A DNA stretch of 64,000 nucleotides, from the NCBI GenBank assembly GCA_963841845.1, contig CAWJEG010000009.1, positions 186,001-250,000 of the forward strand, given 5' to 3'. The translations under genes were made by a program, and so were the position numbers. Origin of the DNA: CAVVGZ01 sp963841845. Its GTDB lineage: Bacteria > Chloroflexota > Anaerolineae > Anaerolineales > Anaerolineaceae. The notes under the pieces are model-generated. The model saw only the letters and a program-made list of their open reading frames with translations. It searched no databases and was not told where the DNA came from. The stretch's first letter is position 1, and each line of letters starts with the position of its first letter. This document shows, in pieces, positions 27,281 through 35,866 of this stretch.

Positions 27281-27706
27281 TCACAATTGCGAAGTGCAAT
27301 TAGGGCAGCGAGTGGCATTGATTGGGATGGCAGTTGAGCAATACGGGCAGTCTTTGATCGTAACGGGTGTTTTCACTGGCCCTTTCAGACGATTGTATTG
27401 TTTCACAATTATGAACATCACCAAAGCCACGATGAGAAAATCAACGATTGTTGATATGAAAAGACCATAATTCAGGGTTGCCGCACCTGCTGCCTGGGCA
27501 TCTGCAAGGGTTTTGTAATCCGTCCCGGAGAGGTTCACGAAAAAGTTGGAAAAATTCATGTTGCCAAGCAGCACACCAACCAATGGCATAATTAAATCAT
27601 TTACGACAGATGTTACAATTTTTCCGAATGCAGCCCCAAGGATGAAGGCCACAGCAAGATCAAAAACGTTTCCCCGCAAAGCAAATTCTTTAAATTCCTT
27701 AAACAT
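27281..27706 (-). CDS. mscL: large-conductance mechanosensitive channel with zinc-ribbon tail
   Basis: Residues 1-105 are a standard MscL: amphipathic N-terminus FKEFALRGNVFDLAVAF, TM1 with the pore-lining GAAFGKIV, a periplasmic loop and TM2. It opens under membrane tension on osmotic downshock. The C-terminus is unusual: CPYCSTAIPINATRCPNC forms a CxxC-x10-CxxC zinc ribbon in place of the usual helical bundle. Single-gene unit on the minus strand. Confidence 0.95.
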   Translation of the reverse strand: MFKEFKEFALRGNVFDLAVAFILGAAFGKIVTSVVNDLIMPLVGVLLGNMNFSNFFVNLSGTDYKTLADAQAAGAATLNYGLFISTIVDFLIVALVMFIIVKQYNRLKGPVKTPVTIKDCPYCSTAIPINATRCPNCTSQL

Positions 27707-27919
27707 ATTCCCTCCAAGATAATAGATTATTAATTGGACACCTTAAATGCATATATAAGCTTGCCATGGAAAGGTTAACGATTATGCAAAGTCAGAGAAA
27801 ATACCAGATTCTTGTTTTATAAACCAGCTTTAAGCTCTTCCTTATAATTATTCAGCTCTGTCCACTTTCCATCCCGGGCTAATTCTGCCTGCCTTTTCCA
27901 GGTGTCTGATTGTGCAAAG

Positions 27920-28228
27920 TTAAATTTGTGCGCCGGCTAAAATCTTATCAATTTCGGCCTTGTCTGTTTTAGCCAATTTGGCATAGCTCTTGATGCCTTT
28001 GGATTTCAACACCTTTGAAATCTCCGGACCAATCCCCTCAATCTCAGTCAGGTCATCCGACCGGCCAAATCCACTAATCAGGAAGATAGCGACAACCAGG
28101 AGAAAAATAAAAAGTAGAATGACTAACATCGACGTATCTGCGGTGGAGGATCCCTGCATCGTGAATGCAGATGATATGAGTGTGCTGACCAAGACAAAAG
28201 CTATTAGGACATACCTGTTTTTGTTCAT
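27920..28228 (-). CDS. small membrane protein with helix-hairpin-helix-like tail
   Basis: A 102-residue protein. Two hydrophobic segments (about 6-24 and 32-52) are followed by a short cytoplasmic domain with LTEIEGIGPEISKVLKSKGI, a helix-hairpin-helix motif like that in DUF4332 or the ends of other membrane proteins of this kind. The role is unknown. It could tether DNA or a protein partner near the membrane. Confidence 0.7.
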   Translation of the reverse strand: MNKNRYVLIAFVLVSTLISSAFTMQGSSTADTSMLVILLFIFLLVVAIFLISGFGRSDDLTEIEGIGPEISKVLKSKGIKSYAKLAKTDKAEIDKILAGAQI

Positions 28229-28559
28229 CTTAATTCCTTTCGTTCATAAATCATTGTAAATTGAAAATTTATATTACTTTATATAAGCAAAATCTTATCC
28301 GGTTCACACATTATTATTAATATAAAATTTTCCAGGAAATAATTTCCTGCCATTCTACATGCCATTGCAAGATATATTAATTTCCTGTTCAATGGAAATT
28401 GATATACCTTGTAAAAAGTAATTTGCGGAAATATATCGTTGATAAATTCTTCGGATTCTCCTATCTGAGACGTCCCTATTTCCTGGATAGACAAGAGCCT
28501 TTAAAATTAGTATAGTATGTATTGTTCTGAAAATCAAATCAAATTAAATCGGGTGAAAT
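28229..28559. other. 331-base AT-rich intergenic region
   Basis: Divergent promoter region with no coding frame. A small perfect inverted repeat CAGGAAA-TAA-TTTCCTG lies near 28332-28348. No consensus promoter pair stood out. Confidence 0.4.
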
Positions 28560-29453
28560 ATGAAAAAAGTTGGCTATATCGGGTTGGGAATTATGGGTAA
28601 ATCAATCGCCCGGAATATTTTGCAGGCGGGATTTTCGGTTATTGTACATAACCGCAGCCGTGCTGCGGTCATGGAATTGGTAAAGGAAGGCGCAACCGAG
28701 GCTTTTTCCCCGGCCGAGGTGGCTTCTCAGGTGGATGTAGTATTTACCAACCTCCCGGATTCTCCTGATGTCGAAAGGGTTGCCCTGGGCGATGAGGGTA
28801 TTATTGAGGGTGCGCATCCAGGTTTGATTTTCGTGGATAACTCAACAATTAAACCAGCAACGGTGCGCTATATTGCTCAAATTTTGAGTACCAGGCAAAT
28901 ACGATCGCTGGATGCACCAGTTAGCGGGGGAGACGTTGGGGCCCGTGAGGGTACCTTAACGATAATGGTAGGCGGACCTGAGGATGCATTTGAGGAGGTT
29001 TACCCCATTTTTCAGGCTATGGGGAAGAGTATTACCCGTATCGGAGATAGCGGAGCCGGCCAGATTGCTAAGGCAGCCAACCAGATCATGGTGGCTGCCC
29101 AGATGGTAGCCATGGGGGAATTGTTGATTTTCGCCCAAAAAGCTGGCGCAGATCCAGAGAAGGTGGTTCAAGCGATTCAAGGGGGCGCAGCCCAGTGCTG
29201 GGCCCTGGATAAAAAACCTGTGCGCTTGTTTACCGGGGAACGCAGTCCGGGTTTCAAGGCTTATATGCAAGCCAAAGACCTTAATATTGTCATGGAAACT
29301 GCCAGAGAATATGGGGTACCTTTACTCGCTGCAGCCATTCATACCCAATTCTACGATTCGATGATCCAGCAGGGCATGGGTGAGCTGGATAATTCCGCTG
29401 TAATTGGAATCATCGAAAACCTGGCTGGTGAAAAACTGATGACGAACAAATGA
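28560..29453 (+). CDS. beta-hydroxyacid dehydrogenase (3-hydroxyisobutyrate / tartronate semialdehyde type)
   Basis: A 297-residue NAD(P)-dependent oxidoreductase. GLGIMGKSIA is the N-terminal dinucleotide site, DAPVSGGDVGAREGTL the substrate-binding signature, and the Lys in GQIAKAANQI the catalytic residue. Substrates in this family include 3-hydroxyisobutyrate and tartronate semialdehyde; neither can be chosen from sequence here. It is a single gene with no pathway partners adjacent. Confidence 0.92.
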   Translation: MKKVGYIGLGIMGKSIARNILQAGFSVIVHNRSRAAVMELVKEGATEAFSPAEVASQVDVVFTNLPDSPDVERVALGDEGIIEGAHPGLIFVDNSTIKPATVRYIAQILSTRQIRSLDAPVSGGDVGAREGTLTIMVGGPEDAFEEVYPIFQAMGKSITRIGDSGAGQIAKAANQIMVAAQMVAMGELLIFAQKAGADPEKVVQAIQGGAAQCWALDKKPVRLFTGERSPGFKAYMQAKDLNIVMETAREYGVPLLAAAIHTQFYDSMIQQGMGELDNSAVIGIIENLAGEKLMTNK

Positions 29454-29703
29454 AACAATCTCCAGGAACGATTTTCAGGTTAACCTAACCTAATATTATT
29501 GAATTGTGCCTGCTCTCCTGCTGGTAAATAAACCTGCCGGAATTCTGTAATTTGAGATATTTTTTCATCCTAAAAAATATGTATCTCATCATACTTACTA
29601 TGATCAAACCGGATACTTTATAATTATAAAAATTTATCATACCATTTCCTCTATGAAAGGGAATTATTATAATTGGGGCACAAATTTTCTTGAAAGGGTA
29701 AAC

Positions 29704-31878
29704 ATGCGGCATTGGTTTAATATCAAGTATCTGGTTTTTGGTTTACCTTTCTCCTTGTTATTTACGTACCTTTCATTCCTTTTTCTTGTTGGGGCTTACC
29801 CGATTTTTCGTAAACGGGACATCGTAATTCTTGCTTTATTACTATTCCTCTACACCTGGATATTTAGCAAAGTAATTGAGGTTGTTGTTGGTTGGATTCG
29901 CCAGAGCCAATCCGGGAAAATTATTCTCGTGTGCAGCCTAAGCCTTTTGTCGACCGTATTCATCGGTTTTTATGCTCCAATCAGCCATCCCAAAGCACTT
30001 GTGATCCATCCGTTCATCCTGTTCTTGTTTCTATTCACCTATATATTATTTGTATTCATTCTTTCCCTTGAAGCAGATACGCCTATCAAAATATATTTGA
30101 TGGGCGGAGTGATATTTGTTTCGGTTTTCCTATTTCTTGGTTTTACAAAATACGGGATGGATAACTATTTTGCAAGGGATGACGGACTGATTACCTTAAG
30201 CCACGGCAAAAATCTCGCCGACTATGGATTTATTGGTATTAATCCCTCTGGTGAGAGGGTGGAGGGCTACTCTGCCCCGGTCCAATTTTTCATCTATTAT
30301 TTTTTATACCTCGTAACACGCATTGGATTCTTTGGCTACAATGTACTTCAAAATCTTGTTTTTTCTTTCCTTTTGGGTGTTGTATTCATGCAATTCATCG
30401 GTTTTAAGAAAGGTCAGTCGCTCCTGTATGGATTGGCTGCTGCATTGATTCTGACGGCACAGGCCTCATTTATTGGCTGGCATGCTTCCGGGATGGAAAA
30501 TCCAATCACTCATGTTTTATTTGCTGCCACATGTGTGTTTCTTTTCCAATCGCTGGTTAATGAAAAAATCCTTCCTATCTGGCAGGTTTTTATCGTATTT
30601 TTAGCATCCATTTCCAGACTGGAAAGTATCTATCACATTGGTGCTCTTCTGCTGGTGTATCTGATTATCTGGTTTTTACAAAACAAGAATTGGAAACCAA
30701 TAAAAGGGATTATTACAATTCTTCTTTTAGATGGACTTTTTCATTTGTGGCGGTATTTCTATTTTGGGGATCTGTTGTCCAATACTGCCTACGCCCAGGA
30801 GATTTCAATCCTGGAAAACATCAAACTGATCCTTACATCCAGGGAACACCTTCTGACGATTTATGGATACTCGCTCGAAATAATAAAAAGCAACGCTCTT
30901 GTCATGCTGATTGCACTGGCAGGCATACTGCTGGTGCGCACACAAACTGAGAAGCAAAGAAAAAGTGATTGGGCGACTCTTGTTTTTTGGGTACCAGTTC
31001 TTACCGGCCTGATTTACCCATTTTTATTTGGCAAGACACGCATCGACATACCCCGGACTACTACTTTTATGACACCCCTGATCGTGTTCTTATTAATGTA
31101 TTACCTGGTTGAAATGCTCCAGCCATTTAATCATCGAGTTGCGGTAAAAGTCTTGATTTTTTCCTTTTTTGTTTCCATAATCAGCCTTGGTATAAAGCCA
31201 TATTATTACCTGGGTTGGAATTACAAAATAATGGACGAAACCAGGCAGATGCTGCTTGGCTATGCTGAGGAGAATTCCATCTCCCGGGCAACGATTGCCA
31301 ACCCGGATATTGGGATTATTAGCTGGTATAAAAACTTCAATGTTCTGGATTTGGGCTGGCTTGGGAATTCGGTCTTAATAAAAATCGAGCGTGAGGATGA
31401 AATTGATTATATCTTGAATAAAATGGCACCGGACATGATCGAATTGAAAGCAAACTGGTCTCTCAGGTATAACAATCTAACCCAGAGCGCCCAATTCGCG
31501 GACCAATATCTTCAAGTGGAAGACTTTGGACCTTACCGTAAGAATCCAAGGGCTCCCCAGGGTATATGGATTCGCAAGGATATCCTGGAAGGATCTGGAA
31601 CCCCCGAGAGAGAGCTGCTTGATAAAATGAGCCAGAATCCGGATATTTCCATTATAGAGTCAGAACTTGCTTTGGCAAAGTCTAATCATTTAACGGACCT
31701 CAGCTATATTTCCAGATCCGCCTACCACTTTCTCCCGGAGCTTGTAGAAAAAGGACAATACGAAGATCTTCGCAAATTATTTGATGATTCCTCTTTCAGT
31801 GTTTTTGACCGGTACTTGATTGAATCGCGGGAAAATGGCCAGGCATACCAGGATGTGATTGATACTTATCAACAGTAG
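29704..31878 (+). CDS. polytopic membrane protein, glycosyltransferase-like (PMT/ArnT-like layout)
   Basis: A 724-residue protein with about twelve or thirteen membrane helices in residues 1-490 and a soluble C-terminal domain. An acidic loop between the early helices (MDNYFARDDGLI near residue 160) resembles the catalytic Asp loop of GT-C lipid-sugar-dependent glycosyltransferases. GAAAGGG just before ATG 29704 favours this start over the ATG at 29653. It probably transfers sugars to wall or lipid acceptors at the outer membrane face, but acceptor and donor are unknown. The GT-C assignment is inference from layout. Confidence 0.65.
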   Translation: MRHWFNIKYLVFGLPFSLLFTYLSFLFLVGAYPIFRKRDIVILALLLFLYTWIFSKVIEVVVGWIRQSQSGKIILVCSLSLLSTVFIGFYAPISHPKALVIHPFILFLFLFTYILFVFILSLEADTPIKIYLMGGVIFVSVFLFLGFTKYGMDNYFARDDGLITLSHGKNLADYGFIGINPSGERVEGYSAPVQFFIYYFLYLVTRIGFFGYNVLQNLVFSFLLGVVFMQFIGFKKGQSLLYGLAAALILTAQASFIGWHASGMENPITHVLFAATCVFLFQSLVNEKILPIWQVFIVFLASISRLESIYHIGALLLVYLIIWFLQNKNWKPIKGIITILLLDGLFHLWRYFYFGDLLSNTAYAQEISILENIKLILTSREHLLTIYGYSLEIIKSNALVMLIALAGILLVRTQTEKQRKSDWATLVFWVPVLTGLIYPFLFGKTRIDIPRTTTFMTPLIVFLLMYYLVEMLQPFNHRVAVKVLIFSFFVSIISLGIKPYYYLGWNYKIMDETRQMLLGYAEENSISRATIANPDIGIISWYKNFNVLDLGWLGNSVLIKIEREDEIDYILNKMAPDMIELKANWSLRYNNLTQSAQFADQYLQVEDFGPYRKNPRAPQGIWIRKDILEGSGTPERELLDKMSQNPDISIIESELALAKSNHLTDLSYISRSAYHFLPELVEKGQYEDLRKLFDDSSFSVFDRYLIESRENGQAYQDVIDTYQQ

Positions 31879-32030
31879 CTCGGTAAATTACCGGAATTTG
31901 TTCGGAATCCCTGGATTATCTTATCCTGGCGGATTATTTTGTTATACCAGTAAATAATGTCAAATTCCTATCCAATCAAGGGATAATGCAGTAAACTCAG
32001 TTTTTATATCTTCCTATTTGGATTCATCCT

Positions 32031-32948
32031 ATGCGGCATGCTGTCAGTATTAGTATTGGTTCATCAAAAAGGGATTGGAAAGCTGAAGTTTCCCTCATGG
32101 GTCAACAAGTGGCAATTGAGCGGATTGGCACGGATGGGGACATACAAAAAGCTGCCCGGCTGTTCGGCGAACTGGATGGAAAGGTGGACGCCTTTGGTGT
32201 CGGCGGAACAGACCTTGGCTTCATGGTTGACGGGAAGTGGCACGAATTATCCTCCATGCAAATGCTGCGCGAATTTATCCATAAAACACCGGTGGTTGAC
32301 GGGACAGGCTTAAAACTGACCCTGGAAAGGAAAGCTGCAGCACTTTTTCACCAAACATTTTACCCTGCAAAACCGGATCAAAAAGTCCTGATCATGACGG
32401 CTATCGATCGTTGGGGAATGGTGCAGGGATTTGATGATCTTTCGTATCAATGCGTTTATGGTGATTTATTGTTCAGTCTCGGGCTGCCATTCCCATTGAG
32501 AAAAATAAAATCCGTCAAAAGGTTGCTTGGCCTGCTGCTTCCCATTGTTGGCAGGCTTCCTTTCGAATGGCTTTATCCTGTAGGTCAGGAGCAGGAAAAA
32601 CGGCATCCAAAACACTGCCAATATTTTGAATGGGCTAACATCATCGCCGGGGATTGTCATTACATTCACCGATATATGCCGGAAAGACTGCCGGATAAAG
32701 TTGTATTAACCAATACAACCACTCCGCAAGACCGGGAATTCTTTCGCCAGGCTGGTGTGAAAAGTTTGATCACATCCACTCCTGTTCTAAATGGACGGTC
32801 GTTTGGGACAAATATGATGGAAGCGGCGATTCTGGCTGCGGTAGGATACACTCACCAGGTGGATTATTCCGATTCCAAGGATTACCTCGAAATGATGGAA
32901 GACATCATCACACAAGTGGGGATGGCTCCCCAGGTAATGGATTTGTAA
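32031..32948 (+). CDS. conserved protein of the kind annotated quinate 5-dehydrogenase-like
   Basis: A 305-residue protein. Related sequences in Chloroflexi and Firmicutes are often labelled quinate 5-dehydrogenase, but I see no clear Rossmann GxGxxG of that enzyme (only FGVGGTDLG near residue 57), so the label is weak. Notable stretches are SISIGSSKRD at the start and AGDCHYIHRYMP near residue 205. It is the first gene of an operon: the next gene starts 2 bases after its stop. The function is not established. Confidence 0.55.
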   Translation: MRHAVSISIGSSKRDWKAEVSLMGQQVAIERIGTDGDIQKAARLFGELDGKVDAFGVGGTDLGFMVDGKWHELSSMQMLREFIHKTPVVDGTGLKLTLERKAAALFHQTFYPAKPDQKVLIMTAIDRWGMVQGFDDLSYQCVYGDLLFSLGLPFPLRKIKSVKRLLGLLLPIVGRLPFEWLYPVGQEQEKRHPKHCQYFEWANIIAGDCHYIHRYMPERLPDKVVLTNTTTPQDREFFRQAGVKSLITSTPVLNGRSFGTNMMEAAILAAVGYTHQVDYSDSKDYLEMMEDIITQVGMAPQVMDL

Positions 32949-32950
32949 AC

Positions 32951-33742
32951 ATGAACGTTGTTCTAACAGCCGGCGGAATACCGCAACCGGGTGAGCCGCT
33001 TTACGAAATATCCAAAGGTGCACCAAAGGCAATGGTTGAATTGGCTGGTAAGTCCATTATCCAATGGGTTCTGGATGCACTTGGGAAAAGTTCCAACATC
33101 GCTGAAATTGCCCTGGTAGGGTTGGATCAATCGGCCGGCCTGATATGTACACAGCCGGTTCACTACCTGGATGCCACCGTAGATTTGTATTCCAATATCG
33201 TGAGGGGTTTAGAATACTTTAACAACAAGGGTGAACAAAAGGAACCCATCCTGATAGTTGCAAGTGACATTCCTGCTATAACTGCGGGGATGATCGATTG
33301 GATGATAGAGTCGGTCCGTCAAGTGGAGGCAGATATTTATTACCCTGTAATTACCAAAGCCGCTATGGAAACACGATTTCCGGGATCGAAGCGCACCTAT
33401 CTCCGCCTGAAAGATATGGAACTTTGCGGCGGGGATATACTGGCGATCCGGGCGGAAATTTTAACGAAGCAGTCAAATACCTGGAGAAGATTAGGAGAAA
33501 CAAGGAAAAGTCCAATGAAGCAGGCGCTTTTACTTGGTTTGGACACACTGTTCCTCATTGCCACCAGGCGATTATCTTTGATTGATGCGGAAGCTAAAAT
33601 CAGTCATAAGTTAGGTTTACGCGGTAAGGCGATACTCTGCCCATTTGCTGAAATTGGAATGGATATTGACAAACCGAACCAGTATGAGTTCCTGAATAAG
33701 GACCTGGCGGGAGCAGCGGGTGGATATGCAGCGTTGGATTGA
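32951..33742 (+). CDS. nucleotidyltransferase-fold protein (MobA/NTP-transferase-like)
   Basis: A 263-residue protein beginning VLTAGG and followed by KAMVELAGKSIIQWVLDAL, the nucleotide-binding start of the NTP_transferase fold. ASDIPAITAGMIDWMI supplies the Asp-centred metal site. It probably joins NTP to a phosphorylated small molecule; the acceptor is unknown. It starts 2 bases after the previous gene and overlaps the PAP2 gene by 23 bases, so all three should be cotranscribed. Confidence 0.75.
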   Translation: MNVVLTAGGIPQPGEPLYEISKGAPKAMVELAGKSIIQWVLDALGKSSNIAEIALVGLDQSAGLICTQPVHYLDATVDLYSNIVRGLEYFNNKGEQKEPILIVASDIPAITAGMIDWMIESVRQVEADIYYPVITKAAMETRFPGSKRTYLRLKDMELCGGDILAIRAEILTKQSNTWRRLGETRKSPMKQALLLGLDTLFLIATRRLSLIDAEAKISHKLGLRGKAILCPFAEIGMDIDKPNQYEFLNKDLAGAAGGYAALD

Positions 33743-34277
33743 AAAAATCCTGGATTACGATTACCGGCTTTCCCAAAGACTGCGGTTGAAAACAGACTCC
33801 AGTGCACTTAAGAAAATGGCGTCTATTTTTGCCCATACAGGCGATTCATGGTTTTGGCTGGCAGGTTTGGTCATCCTTTGGCTATTTGGGAATCCTGAAT
33901 GGCGGTATAAGGCTGCTATCCTGGCAATAAGCCTGGTTGTTCTGGCAGTATTTGTGCTTATTCTCAAGTTTACCATCCGAAGGCGCCGGCCTGAGGGTGA
34001 GTGGGGGGGGATTTACCGGAAAACCGATCCTCATTCCTTCCCGTCCGGTCATGCGGCCCGAGCCGCATTATTGGCAGTGATGGCAATCGGCCTGGGTCCA
34101 GCCTGGTTCGGCTGCATTGTGGGAGTATGGGCACCGTTTGTCAGCCTGGCCAGGATCGTAATGGGAGTCCATTATGTCTCTGATGTCGTGGCTGGTTTTA
34201 TTATCGGGATAATCGTAGGCTGGGTAATGTTGGATTTGCAAGGGGTAATGTACCTTACCGCGCCATTCATTTTTTGA
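33720..34277 (+). CDS. PAP2-family membrane phosphatase
   Basis: A 185-residue integral membrane protein with about five helices. All three PAP2 motifs are present: KFTIRRRRP (K-x6-RP), PSGH near residue 105, and RIVMGVHYVSD (R-x5-H-x3-D). Such enzymes remove phosphate from lipid or isoprenoid phosphates at the membrane. Overlap with the nucleotidyltransferase gene suggests a shared pathway, perhaps headgroup or polyprenyl-phosphate metabolism (inference). Confidence 0.88.
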   Translation: MDMQRWIEKILDYDYRLSQRLRLKTDSSALKKMASIFAHTGDSWFWLAGLVILWLFGNPEWRYKAAILAISLVVLAVFVLILKFTIRRRRPEGEWGGIYRKTDPHSFPSGHAARAALLAVMAIGLGPAWFGCIVGVWAPFVSLARIVMGVHYVSDVVAGFIIGIIVGWVMLDLQGVMYLTAPFIF

Positions 34278-34319
34278 AAAACACAACTCTGATGGTATAA
34301 ATCCCTGTTATTAATTCAT

Positions 34320-35381
34320 TTATATTAAATTATTACGTTTCATAGCGGTTTCGAGGATCATTAAAATCAATTCCGTATGGGAGAGACCATCAGCCTTGGC
34401 CTCGATTACCAGATCTGAGATTACCGGTGCCAGCCCTGGCAGCGGATTGATTTCAAGTATGTAAGGTTTCCAGTTATCATTGACATCGAGTCGAAAATCG
34501 ACACGCGCTACATCCAAGGCACCAGTCACACGGAATACCGCAGCTGCAAGATAGTTGAGTTCGTCCACCATTTTGGGTTCAAGCGGTGCCGGGCATAGAT
34601 AGGTTAATTGATCGGCCAGGGCAACTTTCAAGCGATTGCTGTAGACTGCATCACTTTCTTTATAGGGTTTCAGATCAATCTCCATAGGTGGGAGAAAACG
34701 GAGTCCAGCCTGAATCCTACCTGCATCTGGATCATCCGGCATCCGGCGTGCCACCGGACCAAGTAAATTTCCAACCATTCCAACCGTGACTTCCCTTCCA
34801 TCTATAAACTCTTCCACCAATGCCGTCTGCTGGTACTTGTTGGTGATAAATGAGATCTGTTCCCGGAGTTCCGGCTCATTATGAACAACTGATTTGGAGC
34901 TTACACCCATCCCTGTGCCCTCACGGCTGGGTTTTACAAAGAGGGGGAAATACATATCATTGTTTAATGGTTCATCAACACGCTCGAATGTTTGAAAATT
35001 TGGGGTTGGGAGTTCGTGCCAGTGGAGAATTCGTTTGGTCATCGGTTTATCAAGCGCCAGGGCAAGGGAGAGCACCTTTGAGCCAGTATACGGAATTCGC
35101 AGCATTTCCAATAATGCTGGGACCTGTGCTTCTCTCGCGTCTCCAAAATGCCCCTCGCAAATGTTGAAGCAAATGTCCGGTTGATATTTACGAATGGTAT
35201 CCAGAAGCGAGATATCTCCTTCAAAAAATTCCGATTCATATCCACCTGAGCGGATTGCTCCAAGGAGGGCCTGGATCGTGTTCTCCGAATCCAGATCATC
35301 CCACCAGTCTTCGGTTGCGCCTTCAATTTTTGGAGCGTTTTTCTTCAAATTTGCAAGTACTGCAACCTTCATTCTCTTCAT
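34320..35381 (-). CDS. ATP-grasp ligase, D-alanine--D-alanine-ligase-like
   Basis: A 353-residue protein with the D-Ala-D-Ala ligase plan: N-terminal domain, PLFVKPSREGTGMGVS as ATP-binding loop, VEEFIDGREVTVGM, and VARVDFRL...LEINPLPGL with the metal-binding Glu and Asn. The N-terminus differs from true Ddl enzymes (it starts KVAVLANLKKNAP), so it may ligate other amino acids. It has no cell-wall gene next to it and is convergent with the PAP2 gene. Confidence 0.8.
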   Translation of the reverse strand: MKRMKVAVLANLKKNAPKIEGATEDWWDDLDSENTIQALLGAIRSGGYESEFFEGDISLLDTIRKYQPDICFNICEGHFGDAREAQVPALLEMLRIPYTGSKVLSLALALDKPMTKRILHWHELPTPNFQTFERVDEPLNNDMYFPLFVKPSREGTGMGVSSKSVVHNEPELREQISFITNKYQQTALVEEFIDGREVTVGMVGNLLGPVARRMPDDPDAGRIQAGLRFLPPMEIDLKPYKESDAVYSNRLKVALADQLTYLCPAPLEPKMVDELNYLAAAVFRVTGALDVARVDFRLDVNDNWKPYILEINPLPGLAPVISDLVIEAKADGLSHTELILMILETAMKRNNLI

Positions 35382-35610
35382 GTCACGCCTCCTGTAATTG
35401 AAAGCAAATTGAAATTAATCCATTCATACGTACGGGAATGTGCATTTCTGAATGTCTGGATTAAATGTGAATTGTCATAAATTTTATTGGTTGATGGTAC
35501 CATCAGGGATTTATTTATTCCTGCAACATATGATTACCGGAAAATTTTGCATTAATCATTTTATCTTAATTCGGTTTAATTGGAGCACTCGATTTTTGGA
35601 AAAATTATCC

Positions 35611-35639
35611 TTGCTAAAGTAATCAATAAAAGGTATCCT
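35611..35639 (+). promoter_or_regulatory. probable promoter of tRNA-Sec
   Basis: TTGCTA (35611-35616), a 17-base spacer and TATCCT (35634-35639). The -10 box ends only six bases before the mature tRNA 5' end, so transcription would start at or beside the first tRNA base. Confidence 0.5.
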
Positions 35640-35645
35640 TGTGCT

Positions 35646-35739
35646 GGGAGTGGATGAGTCCCGGTGGGCTCCCCGGTCTTCAAAATCGGTGGCGGGTCGC
35701 TTTGCGGGCCGCAGTGGGTTCGACTCCCATCCATTCCCG
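35646..35739 (+). tRNA. selC: tRNA-Sec (selenocysteine, anticodon TCA)
   Basis: A 94-base tRNA with an eight-base acceptor stem (GGGAGTGG pairing CCATTCCC), an extended D-arm, anticodon stem CCGGT/ATCGG with loop CTTCAAA (anticodon TCA), a long GC-rich variable arm (about 35690-35713) and T-loop TTCGACT. The long acceptor and variable arms are the hallmark of bacterial selC. It implies that the organism makes selenoproteins. selA, selB and selD are not in this window. CCA is not encoded. Confidence 0.93.
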
Positions 35740-35866
35740 CCTAAAATCCCCCCTTTAAATTCATAGTAAACACGCCTGAAAAATCTGGCGATAGAAAATC
35801 CTTTATCAGGAAGTTTCTAAGCTATAATCCAAAATCTATGAATCTAATCAATTCCGAGGTACGCTA

